A stretch of DNA of 64,000 bases, taken from contig NZ_CP061718.1 of NCBI RefSeq assembly GCF_014764365.1, positions 2,992,501 to 3,056,500 of the forward strand, given 5' to 3'. Within the stretch, counting starts at the first letter, position 1; each line of letters starts with the position of its first letter. Origin of the DNA: Roseococcus microcysteis. Its GTDB lineage: Bacteria > Pseudomonadota > Alphaproteobacteria > Acetobacterales > Acetobacteraceae. Made by a program: the position numbers and the translations under genes. Below are positions 55,390-64,000 of the stretch, piece after piece. The notes below the pieces were generated by a model. The model ran no database searches, was not told the origin of the DNA, and worked only from the letters and a program-made list of their open reading frames with translations.

Positions 55390-56477
55390 TATTTTGTGAG
55401 CGCTATTATTTTTGTTGCCGCGTCATCAAATAAGCGTCGAAATTCGTGCATAGACTTCTTTGTTCTTTCAAGAACGATTCCTGTTTGGCCTAACTGGTCA
55501 TCAGTAAGGGCGAACACCGGAGCGCTAAATTTTTGCGATAGCGCAATTAAGCCATTAAAATCAGACATTTGTAAAAGCGGAACTTCTGGCCTGCTTTTAG
55601 CTGCTGCATATTTTTCTTCTGGCAAAAGCATGCCAGCATCGCGCAGGGCTGGAAGTAATGTATTCTCTGTTTTTACATTTAAATCACTAATCCATTTTTG
55701 AAATGCTGCGGCAGGCACTCCTTTTTTGCGAATTCTGTATCGCTGAATAATGGCGCCTAGAAATTTGGGGTCGCAATTGGGTAAAGGATAAGTTGCGTTC
55801 TTAAGAATATCTTGAGATGACGCTTTATTTGCCCAAGATTTCCATTTTGGCAATACAGAACTCAAAGAATCTAGGGCCATAACTGAGAAATAGTCAGGAG
55901 CCATGGGCACCAAGAAATAATCGCTTGTCGCAAGGATGTTTTGATTTACTGGTCCCAAGCTCGGACTCATATCAATTAATATGTAGTCCGCCTTATACTT
56001 GCTGGCGGTAACCTGAAAGAGATGATGCATTGCTCCAGGAAGATTTTGAAGGGTAACAACTGAACCAGATAATTCCTGAGCAATTCCAAGTGTGGTTTCA
56101 TACTCAGATAAGCCGATGTGACCAGGCAAGATGCGTAGGTTTTTTTGTCCTTTCATTGGTGGACAATTTACAGGGGTTATTTGAATGGGCTTCGAATCAA
56201 AGGCTGGTGATAGACCATCTCTAATATTTGTTATTGAATTTCCATCACCAAGGTAAATTGATTCTAAATCGTCAACTCCGCTCAACCCAAAGAACATGCC
56301 GGTCAAATTGCATTGGGGATCACAATCAACTAGTATTACCTTTTTCCCGCGTGACGCCAAAATCCACCCGAGATTAAACGCCGACGTTGTTTTGCTCACG
56401 CCGCCTTTGTGGTTAAAAAGGCATATTTGTTTGGTCACGGGATGCCTGCCGAAATTATGATACCACGGAGAATGCAT
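55389..56477 (-). CDS. ParA/Soj-family ATPase of the HEPN module
   Basis: A 362-residue P-loop ATPase. Deviant Walker A is FNHKGGVSKTT (signature Lys24 kept; the usual GKT glycine is Ser), then ILVDCDPQCNLTG, and the Walker B-like segment YILIDMSPSLGP. The C-terminal 150 residues (LGAIIQRYRIRKKGVPAAAF onward) are longer than in minimal Soj. No ParB or parS-like site is nearby, so chromosome or plasmid partition is unlikely. The start is ATG 56477 or, more like relatives, GTG 56438 (VTKQICLFNHKGG), which has AGG six bases upstream. An AT-rich TAAAAT box lies at 56490-56485. Confidence 0.85.
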   Translation of the reverse strand: MHSPWYHNFGRHPVTKQICLFNHKGGVSKTTSAFNLGWILASRGKKVILVDCDPQCNLTGMFFGLSGVDDLESIYLGDGNSITNIRDGLSPAFDSKPIQITPVNCPPMKGQKNLRILPGHIGLSEYETTLGIAQELSGSVVTLQNLPGAMHHLFQVTASKYKADYILIDMSPSLGPVNQNILATSDYFLVPMAPDYFSVMALDSLSSVLPKWKSWANKASSQDILKNATYPLPNCDPKFLGAIIQRYRIRKKGVPAAAFQKWISDLNVKTENTLLPALRDAGMLLPEEKYAAAKSRPEVPLLQMSDFNGLIALSQKFSAPVFALTDDQLGQTGIVLERTKKSMHEFRRLFDDAATKIIALTK

Positions 56478-56522
56478 ATCAAAAATTTTAAAGTCCAGAA
56501 AATTTAACTCAGATGTTGCGCC

Positions 56523-57833
56523 TCACCCCCAAACCCCCCTCCTCACCGCCCCCGCCGCCAACACCCCATAAGCCGTGATTCCCAACGCCACCGCCAAAAA
56601 CTGCCCCGCCATCCCCATCCCCAGCACGTCGCTCAGCAGCCAGCCGCCCACCACGGCAATCCCCAGCCGGGAAAAGCCGGCCACCACCGGCCAGCCCATC
56701 TTCCCCGCGCCCATGGCGGCGAAATACATCGCCATGCCCAGGCCGAAGCCGCCAAAGGCCGGGCCGATCCAGCGCAGCGCCTCCGCCGCGATGCGCGCCA
56801 CCTCGGCGTCCGAGGCAAACAGCATCGCGAACCCCATCGGCCACACCGCGACACTCACTCCGATGGCCGAGCACAGCGCCAGCGCCATGCCCCCGCCCAC
56901 CCAGGCCGTGCGCCGCGCCGTCTCCCAATCGCCCCCGCCCACCGCGCGCCCCACCAGGGCGGTCAAGGCCGAGCCGACGCCGAAGGCCAGCGGGATCATC
57001 ATGAATTCCAGCCGCGCCGCCACGCCATAGGCCGCCACCGCCGCCGCGCCATGCACCGCCAGCTGCGCCGTGACGAGGATGGTCGTCATGTTCGCCACGA
57101 AGGCCAGCAAACAGGCCGTGGCCCCCACCGCCAGGATGCGCCTGAACCGCGCCCAGCGCAGCGGCACCCGCAGCTTCACGGCGAAGCCCGCGGCCCCGCT
57201 CGCCACCACCGCCGCCATCACCCCCGCCGCCACCCAGAAGCACAGCGCGAAGGACAGCCCCAGCCCCACCAGCCCCATCCCCAGCGTGTCCGCCAGCAGG
57301 AAGCCCAGCGCGGGGTAGGCCAGCCAGGCCAGGTTCAGCACCCGCGCCGCCAGCCCATGCCGCCCGCCGCCCCGCAGGATGGAGGCCAGCGTATTGGCGA
57401 GCCAAGCCGGAACGGCCCCCAGCCCGAACATCACCGCCGCATAGGGCGCGCCGGCCGCGGCCGCGACAGGCCCGCCGATCCAGCCCAGCACCGTCCAGGG
57501 AAACACCGCCAGCACCACCACGAACATCATGGCGAAGCCCAGCGCGATCAGCAGCGCGTGCAAGGCGAGCGCCGCCGCTTCCTCCGGCTGCTTCGCCCCC
57601 AGCGCGCGGGCGATGGCGCTGACCACGCCGCCGCCCATCGCGCCCGCCGACATCTGTCCCAGCAGCAGCGCGAAGGGCAGCACCACCGCCCAGCCCGCCA
57701 GCGCCTCGCGCCCCAGCCGCGCCGCGATCCAGGTCTCGATCAGCAGCGCGACCACCTGCAGCGCCGAGAGCAGGGTGGTCGGCGCCGCCAGCGCCAGGAT
57801 GCGCCGGGCCAGTTCGCGCGCGGAGGGCCTCAC
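56523..57833 (-). CDS. MATE-family efflux transporter
   Basis: A 436-residue membrane protein with twelve hydrophobic segments in two similar halves (for example ALAAPTTLLSALQVVALLIE and RRILAVGATACLLAFVANMT). It would export cationic drugs or metabolites with Na+ or H+. The start is GTG 57833, overlapping the dehydrogenase stop (GTGA). The last 30 codons are poor in C and rich in G and T on the coding strand, like the 3' end of panC on the other side of the AT-rich island. Confidence 0.92.
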   Translation of the reverse strand: MRPSARELARRILALAAPTTLLSALQVVALLIETWIAARLGREALAGWAVVLPFALLLGQMSAGAMGGGVVSAIARALGAKQPEEAAALALHALLIALGFAMMFVVVLAVFPWTVLGWIGGPVAAAAGAPYAAVMFGLGAVPAWLANTLASILRGGGRHGLAARVLNLAWLAYPALGFLLADTLGMGLVGLGLSFALCFWVAAGVMAAVVASGAAGFAVKLRVPLRWARFRRILAVGATACLLAFVANMTTILVTAQLAVHGAAAVAAYGVAARLEFMMIPLAFGVGSALTALVGRAVGGGDWETARRTAWVGGGMALALCSAIGVSVAVWPMGFAMLFASDAEVARIAAEALRWIGPAFGGFGLGMAMYFAAMGAGKMGWPVVAGFSRLGIAVVGGWLLSDVLGMGMAGQFLAVALGITAYGVLAAGAVRRGVWG

Positions 57834-59080
57834 TGGAAGCGCTCGGCCGCGAAGGGCGAGAGGTCTGTGTTCGGCCTGGGCCCCAGCATGGCCCCGGCGA
57901 TCAGCGCGCCGGTGGGCGCCGAGGCCGTCAGCCCCAGATGCCCATGCCCGAAGGCGCACCACAGGCCGGGATGCGCGGCCACCTTCCCTATCACGGGCAA
58001 GGTGTCGGGCAGGCAGGGGCGGTGGCCCATCCAGTGCGGCTCAGCGCCCTCCGTGCGGGCCTGCGGGTAGACCTTCCGCAGATCCTCCAGCAGCAGGGCG
58101 GCGCGGGCCGCGGTGGGGGGCGCCTCGGTGCCGCCGAACTCGACCGTGCCGGCGATGCGCAGCCCGCCCTCCATGGGGGTGATGAAGGCCTTGCGGTCGG
58201 CGGGGACCAGGGGGCGCGTCGGCATGATGCCGGGGTCGGGCAGCATGACGTGATAGCCGCGCTGGCTCTCCAGCGGGATGCGAATGCCTAAAGGCGCCAG
58301 CAGCCGCGCCGACCAGGCGCCGGCGGCCAGCACCACGCGGTCGGCCAGCAGCGTCTCGCCGCCGGCGCGCACGCCCACCACGCGCGGGCCTTCGGTGGCC
58401 AGCGCCTCGACAGTCGCGCGGCGGATCGTGCCGCCCATGCGCTCGATCCCGCGCGCCACGGTGCGGGCGTGGCGCAGCGGGTTCACGCAATGCCCCTGGT
58501 CGGGGAGGAAGATGCCGACCTGATAGGCCTCGGCCACGCCGGGTTCGAGGGCGAGGATGCCGGCGCGGTCCAGCCTCTGCGTCACCTGGCCGTATTCGCG
58601 GCGCAGCGCCCAGGCGGCGTCGTCCTTCGCGAGGTGCTCCGCATCCCGGTAGAGGTAGAGCTGGCCGTGGTCCTGGATCAGGTCCAGCGCGCCCTCGGCG
58701 GCGAGGATTTCGCGGTGGCGTTCCTCCGCGCCGTGCAGCAGCGTGGCCATGCCGGCGGCGATCTCGCGCACGCGCTCGGGCTTCGCACTCAGCACGAAGC
58801 GCCACAGCCAGGGCAAGGCGGCGGGCCAGTAGCGGGCGGGGATGTGCAGCGCGCCCTTGGGGTCCAGCAGCATCCCCGGCACCTGCTTCAGCACCCCCGG
58901 CATGGCGAGCGGCGCGACCGAGCCCGCCGAGATGGCCCCCGCATTGCCGGAGGAGGTGCCTTCGCCAGGTCCATCACGGTCCAGCAGCGTGACTTGGGCC
59001 CCTCCGCGCGCCAGGTGCCAGCCCACGCAGAGGCCGACGATGCCGGCGCCCACGATGATCACATGTTGCGGAGGTTCCAT
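57830..59080 (-). CDS. FAD-dependent D-amino-acid dehydrogenase-like oxidoreductase (DadA family)
   Basis: A 416-residue flavoprotein with FAD-binding VIIVGAGIVGLCVGWHLARG and TSSGNAGAISAGSVAPLAMPG near the N-terminus, and the C-terminal GHGHLGLTASAPTGALIAGAM. These match the DadA/glycine oxidase group. It deaminates D-amino acids or oxidises related imino acids, passing electrons to quinone in DadA. The start is ATG 59080. It is coupled to the MATE gene and diverges from an Ldh-family gene over 94 bp. Confidence 0.9.
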   Translation of the reverse strand: MEPPQHVIIVGAGIVGLCVGWHLARGGAQVTLLDRDGPGEGTSSGNAGAISAGSVAPLAMPGVLKQVPGMLLDPKGALHIPARYWPAALPWLWRFVLSAKPERVREIAAGMATLLHGAEERHREILAAEGALDLIQDHGQLYLYRDAEHLAKDDAAWALRREYGQVTQRLDRAGILALEPGVAEAYQVGIFLPDQGHCVNPLRHARTVARGIERMGGTIRRATVEALATEGPRVVGVRAGGETLLADRVVLAAGAWSARLLAPLGIRIPLESQRGYHVMLPDPGIMPTRPLVPADRKAFITPMEGGLRIAGTVEFGGTEAPPTAARAALLLEDLRKVYPQARTEGAEPHWMGHRPCLPDTLPVIGKVAAHPGLWCAFGHGHLGLTASAPTGALIAGAMLGPRPNTDLSPFAAERFQ

Positions 59081-59174
59081 GGGAGGGATGCTTGCCCAAA
59101 GCCGCGCGCGCGTGAAGCCGTTGACCCGGCCGCCCACCGCGCGGAAGGTCCATGCAGGGACAAGGGGACACGCC

Positions 59175-60254
59175 ATGAACGCCACGCACCAATCCGTCCG
59201 CGCGCAGATCACCGCCATCCTGCTCGCCTGGGGCAGCCCCGCCGCGCTGGCCGAGACCACGGCCGAGGTGATGACCGAGACGGATTTGATGGGCGTGGAC
59301 AGCCACGGCATCTCGATGCTGATGGGCTATGAGGAATTGCTGCGCCTCGGGCAGCTGCGCATCGCCGGCCAGCCGCGCGTCGTGCGCGAATTCGGTGCCA
59401 CGGCCCTGGTGGATGGCGGCGACGCGCTGGGCCACCCGCCCGCCGTCATGGCCATGCGGATGGCGGTGGAGAAGGCGCGCATCCATGGCATCGGCGCGGT
59501 GGGGGTGGTGAACAGCCACCATTTCGGCGCGGCGGGCTATTACGCGCGGATGGCGGCGGCGTCGGGCTTCGTGGGGATGGTGTTCTCCTCTACGCGCGGC
59601 ATCAGCATGGTCCCGCCCCGCGCCGCCGAGCCCATCCTGGGCACCAACCCCATCGCCTTCGCCGCGCCCAACGGGGAAGGCCAGCCGGTGGTGCTCGACA
59701 TGGCCACCACCACCGTCGCGGCGAACAAGGTGAAGGTCTATCACTTGAAGGAGAAGGACGTGCCGCCCGGCTGGGTGGTGGATGGCGCGGGCAACCCCGT
59801 GACCGACCACGCGGCGGCCAACGACTACGTCTTCAAGCGCAAGGAAGGCGGGCTGACGCCCTTGGGCGAGCACAAGGGCTACGGCTTGGCGCTGATGGTC
59901 CATATCCTGGCGGGGACGATGGTGGGGGCCAGCTTCTCGCCCATCCGCAACCGGAGCCAGCGCGCGGACGAGCCCAACAATATCGGCCACATGATGCTGG
60001 CGCTGGATCCGCGCGCCTTCCGCGACATGGACGCCTACACGGCCGACATGGAAGGCGTGGTGGAGGTGCTGCGCGGCGCCCGCCCCGCCAATCCGGACGA
60101 ACCCGTCCTGATCCCGGGCGACCCGGAGGATTTTTCCCGCGCGGAGCGGCTGGAGACGGGCATCCCCATTCCGGCCAGCCTGGAGCGGCATGTGCGGGAG
60201 ATCGCGGCGCGGGCGGGAGTGCCGTTTGTGCTGGAGGCGGCACCGGGCGCCTGA
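59175..60254 (+). CDS. Ldh-family (type II malate/L-lactate/ureidoglycolate) dehydrogenase
   Basis: A 359-residue NAD(P)-dependent dehydrogenase of the family unrelated to classical LDH. Landmarks are ETDLMGVDSHGISMLMGYEE, GAVGVVNSHHFGAAGYYARMA and ILGTNPIAFAAPNGEGQPVVLDMATT. Relatives reduce 2-oxo acids or delta-1-piperideine-2-carboxylate. Beside a D-amino-acid dehydrogenase-like gene, reduction of the resulting 2-oxo or imino acid is plausible. The start is ATG 59175. The stop codon lies in GGGCGCCTGAGGGC, the same sequence that ends the dispersed repeats. Confidence 0.92.
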   Translation: MNATHQSVRAQITAILLAWGSPAALAETTAEVMTETDLMGVDSHGISMLMGYEELLRLGQLRIAGQPRVVREFGATALVDGGDALGHPPAVMAMRMAVEKARIHGIGAVGVVNSHHFGAAGYYARMAAASGFVGMVFSSTRGISMVPPRAAEPILGTNPIAFAAPNGEGQPVVLDMATTTVAANKVKVYHLKEKDVPPGWVVDGAGNPVTDHAAANDYVFKRKEGGLTPLGEHKGYGLALMVHILAGTMVGASFSPIRNRSQRADEPNNIGHMMLALDPRAFRDMDAYTADMEGVVEVLRGARPANPDEPVLIPGDPEDFSRAERLETGIPIPASLERHVREIAARAGVPFVLEAAPGA

Positions 60255-60276
60255 GGGCGGGGGACGATCGCTGCCG

Positions 60277-60308
60277 TCTTACTATCTTACCATCTTACTA
60301 TCTTACCG
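60277..60308. repeat. Tandem 8-bp microsatellite TCTTACYA, four units
   Basis: TCTTACTA, TCTTACCA, TCTTACTA, TCTTACCG in direct succession, a composition unlike the surrounding GC-rich DNA. It begins 23 bases after the Ldh-family stop codon. Confidence 0.85.
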
Positions 60309-60433
60309 CAGAGGAGGTTCAGTCGCAGGCGGCCGTCCCGCAGGGCCTAGCCACATGCCAGAAAGCATTTGAAAAGTCAAGAAAATTTAGACCGGCCTGT
60401 GGCCGCCTTCGCCCCATGGCGGCGCTGCCCCGT

Positions 60434-60542
60434 GAGAATGCGCCGGCAAGGCCGGCGCCGCGCCCAGACCAACCGCACGGCCCGCGCACCTGTGGCGGCG
60501 CGCAAGCCAAGCGGCCGGAGGCCGCGCCCGGCGCTTGAGGGC
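60434..60542. repeat. 109-bp dispersed palindromic repeat, copy 1
   Basis: Starts GAGAATGCGCCGGCAAGG and ends GCCCGGCGCTTGAGGGC, with internal hairpins GCCGGCAAGGCCGGC and CGGCCGGAGGCCG. Two mismatches to the copy at 60566-60674. The last third is the same core (AAGCCAAGC...CCGGAGGC...GCGCCCGGCGC) as the repeats at 27905 and 28005. Confidence 0.85.
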
Positions 60543-60565
60543 GCAAAAAATCACTGCCGCCCTGC

Positions 60566-60674
60566 GAGAATGCGCCGGCAAGGCCGGCGCCGCGCCCAGA
60601 CCAACCGCACGGCCCGCGCCCCCGTGGCGGCGCGCAAGCCAAGCGGCCGGAGGCCGCGCCCGGCGCTTGAGGGC
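60566..60674. repeat. 109-bp dispersed palindromic repeat, copy 2
   Basis: Repeats 60434-60542 with two substitutions (CCCCCG for ACCTG-type bases near the middle). It is followed by AAAAAA and ends seven bases before the stop of the minus-strand NTF2-like gene. On the minus strand the T tract precedes the hairpin, so it is not a canonical terminator for that gene. Confidence 0.85.
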
Positions 60675-60681
60675 AAAAAAA

Positions 60682-61074
60682 CTAGGAGCGCAGCTCCGTG
60701 TGAAAGCTCTTGGCCACGATCCGCCAGCCCTCGCTGGTCTTCAGCAGCAGCAGAAAATCGGTGAAGTAGCGCGGCGGGATGCAGCAATGCACCTTCACGC
60801 AGGCCGCGTCATCGCCCGCCATGTCAATGGCGAGGATGCGGTCCTCCCGCGCCAGCCCCTGCGACTGCGGCGAGGGGCGGGACTTGATGGCTTTCAGCCA
60901 ATCGGCGCGGGGGAAGTCCACCACCTCGCCCTTGGGCGCGCTGTAGAGATGGGCGCAGGGGTGGAAGGCGGCGGCGATCTTGTCGGCATCGCCCTCATGC
61001 AACCCGTCCAGATAGGTGCGGACCACGGCCTCGATGGCGGCGAGGGCGGGCAGGGTCATGGAACCTTCGGGCAT
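60682..61074 (-). CDS. NTF2-like (putative lumazine-binding/SnoaL-like) protein
   Basis: A 130-residue cone-shaped-fold protein: AIEAVVRTYLDGLHEGDADKI, AFHPCAHLYSAPKGEVVDFP and the strand-rich end HCCIPPRYFTDFLLLLKTSEGWRIVAKSF. This pattern fits the putative lumazine-binding domain group within the NTF2 superfamily. No catalytic function can be assigned. AGGAGG lies seven bases before ATG 61074, which supports that start. Confidence 0.82.
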   Translation of the reverse strand: MPEGSMTLPALAAIEAVVRTYLDGLHEGDADKIAAAFHPCAHLYSAPKGEVVDFPRADWLKAIKSRPSPQSQGLAREDRILAIDMAGDDAACVKVHCCIPPRYFTDFLLLLKTSEGWRIVAKSFHTELRS

Positions 61075-61231
61075 CGTGTCCTCCTGTCGTGTTGCGCGCA
61101 GCTTGCCACAGCCGCGGGGCTTCCGCACGCGGGGATGACGGGGGAGTATGCCCCGCAGGAGGAACACCCATGGCCCAACCAGCCCCCAAGGCGGCATTCG
61201 ACCAGCGCCCACCCGTGACGGAGAACGCGCC

Positions 61232-61948
61232 ATGAAGGAGGTGCAGGCCCTGGTGTTCGACGTGTTCGGCACCGTCGTGGACTGGCGCAGCGGCGTGGCC
61301 CGCGCGCTGGCGGATTTCCTGCCCGCGCGGGGCGGCGCGCATCTCGACCCCTTCGCGGTGGCCGATGCCTGGCGCCGCCGCTACCAGCCCGCCATGGAGG
61401 AATGCCGCGCCGGGCGCCGCCCCTTCACGCGGCTGGACGTGCTGCACCGGGAAAACCTGGAGCTGGTGCTGAAGGATCATGGCATCGACCTCGCTTCCTG
61501 TTCGGAGGCGGACCTGGACCATTTGAACCGCGCCTGGCATCGGCTCGACCCCTGGCCGGATGTGCTGCTCGGTCTGTCGCGGCTACGGCGCAAATACTTC
61601 CTGGCGCCGGCGTCCAACGGGAACATCCTGCTGCTGGCGAACATGGCCAAGCGCGCCGGCATTCCCTGGGATGCGGTGCTGGGGGCCGAGGCCACCCAGG
61701 CCTACAAGCCGCAGCGCGAGGCCTATACGCGCACGGCCGAAATCCTCGGCATGGCGCCGCACCAGGTCTGCCTGGTGGCCGCGCACAATGGGGACCTGCG
61801 CGCGGCGCGGAAGGCGGGCCTCGCCACCGCCTTTGTGGCGCGGCCGACGGAGCATGGGCCGGCGCAGGGCACGGACCTCGTGGCCGAGGACCCGTGGGAT
61901 TGCGTGGCGGAGAGCTTCGTGGATTTGGCGGCGAAGCTGGAGTGCTGA
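61232..61948 (+). CDS. Haloacid dehalogenase type II (HAD superfamily)
   Basis: A 238-residue HAD hydrolase. The nucleophile Asp is in LVFDVFGTVVDWRSG. Motif II is in LAPASNGN, motif III Lys in AYKPQREAY and motif IV in CLVAAHNGDLRAARKAG (Ser/Asp positions altered to Asn-Gly-Asp, as in the L-2-haloacid dehalogenase group). It may release halide from 2-haloacids, though many members have other substrates. The start ATG 61232 is chosen as it places the motif at the N-terminus. Confidence 0.88.
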   Translation: MKEVQALVFDVFGTVVDWRSGVARALADFLPARGGAHLDPFAVADAWRRRYQPAMEECRAGRRPFTRLDVLHRENLELVLKDHGIDLASCSEADLDHLNRAWHRLDPWPDVLLGLSRLRRKYFLAPASNGNILLLANMAKRAGIPWDAVLGAEATQAYKPQREAYTRTAEILGMAPHQVCLVAAHNGDLRAARKAGLATAFVARPTEHGPAQGTDLVAEDPWDCVAESFVDLAAKLEC

Positions 61949-62000
61949 GGGCGCGCGGGCGGCCTCGTGGCGGCCGATTTACGCCTCCGGCGATCGGCCG

Positions 62001-64000
<2,000 letters not shown>

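Larger units (their letters stand above)
60255..60681. other. 427-bp intergenic spacer with a microsatellite, an AT-rich patch and two long repeats
   Basis: No gene was found. It holds four 8-bp units (60277-60308), an AT-rich patch near 60360-60392 (GAAAAGTCAAGAAAATTTAG) and two 109-bp direct repeats (60434-60542 and 60566-60674), each followed by a run of A. Confidence 0.8.

Noticed and set aside
55389-56477. ParA as part of a chromosome or plasmid partition locus
   Set aside because: No parB-like gene or parS-like repeats nearby; the only partner is a HEPN-domain protein.
60319-60764. Short Arg/Pro/Ala-rich open frames in both strands of the repeat-filled spacer
   Set aside because: They are translations of the palindromic repeats and lack ribosome sites or conservation signals.

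Overview
The window is GC-rich throughout except for one AT-rich island at about 54.78-56.52 kb. The likely source is an alphaproteobacterium, most plausibly of the Acetobacteraceae (Roseomonas-like). Supporting features are a circularly permuted two-piece tmRNA gene with tag ANDNVREDVALAA, an alpha-type SspB, an MmcB-family protein, ThyX instead of ThyA, and several orphan Bug-type solute-binding proteins. The family assignment is inference from composition and gene content. No CRISPR array, rRNA, tRNA, integrase or transposase was seen.

1-6.1 kb (+): a tightly overlapping operon for a dipeptide-type ABC transporter (two permeases, the first cut by the window edge, and two ATPases), an isochorismatase-like hydrolase, a small AtzG-like protein and an AtzE/GatA-like amidase. 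6.1-14.1 kb (-): a cupin protein and a branched-chain-amino-acid-type ABC operon (livG, livF, three tandem paralogous binding proteins, livH, livM). 14.2-22.1 kb: a divergent catabolic locus. On the minus strand are an enamidase-like amidohydrolase, a PF06684 protein and a xanthine dehydrogenase pair. On the plus strand are a 6-hydroxynicotinate-reductase-like Fe-S protein and a UPF0280 protein. Together the first 22 kb look like an uptake and ring-opening locus for an N-heterocycle. Nicotinate is the best analogy; the real substrate is not proven.

22.2-30.1 kb: a secreted repeat protein, a ribbon-helix-helix protein, class II and class I fumarases with three small genes between them, sspB, tmRNA, thyX and an HD hydrolase. 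30.1-36.5 kb: apbC/mrp, hflK-hflC, a frameshifted Do-type protease and an M20 peptidase. 36.6-42.3 kb: two orphan tripartite-tricarboxylate-type binding proteins, then a small sulfur module (yeeE-soxY-soxZ-cytochrome c-fccB). 42.3-46.6 kb: an NMT1/SsuA-like binding protein divergent from rutABCD (pyrimidine ring degradation, rutB frameshifted). 46.6-54.8 kb: gamma-glutamyltransferase, a zincin-like protein, pterin dehydratase, MmcB, another Bug protein, a methyltransferase, cytochrome c, a GST, an AbgB-like amidohydrolase and a frameshifted panC.

54.78-56.52 kb: an AT-rich two-gene operon (ParA/Soj-like ATPase plus HEPN-domain protein) sits between the 3' ends of panC and a MATE exporter. It has the look of a mobile or defence-type module and is the best candidate for an undescribed system. 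56.5-64 kb: MATE exporter, D-amino-acid-dehydrogenase-like flavoprotein, Ldh-family dehydrogenase, a repeat-filled spacer, an NTF2-like protein, a haloacid dehalogenase and mfd (frameshifted and cut by the window edge).

Four conserved genes (degP-like, rutB, panC, mfd) each show an apparent loss of one base relative to the expected frame. At least two of these fall in long G runs, so sequencing or assembly indels should be considered before calling pseudogenes. Two families of intergenic palindromic repeats recur across the window.
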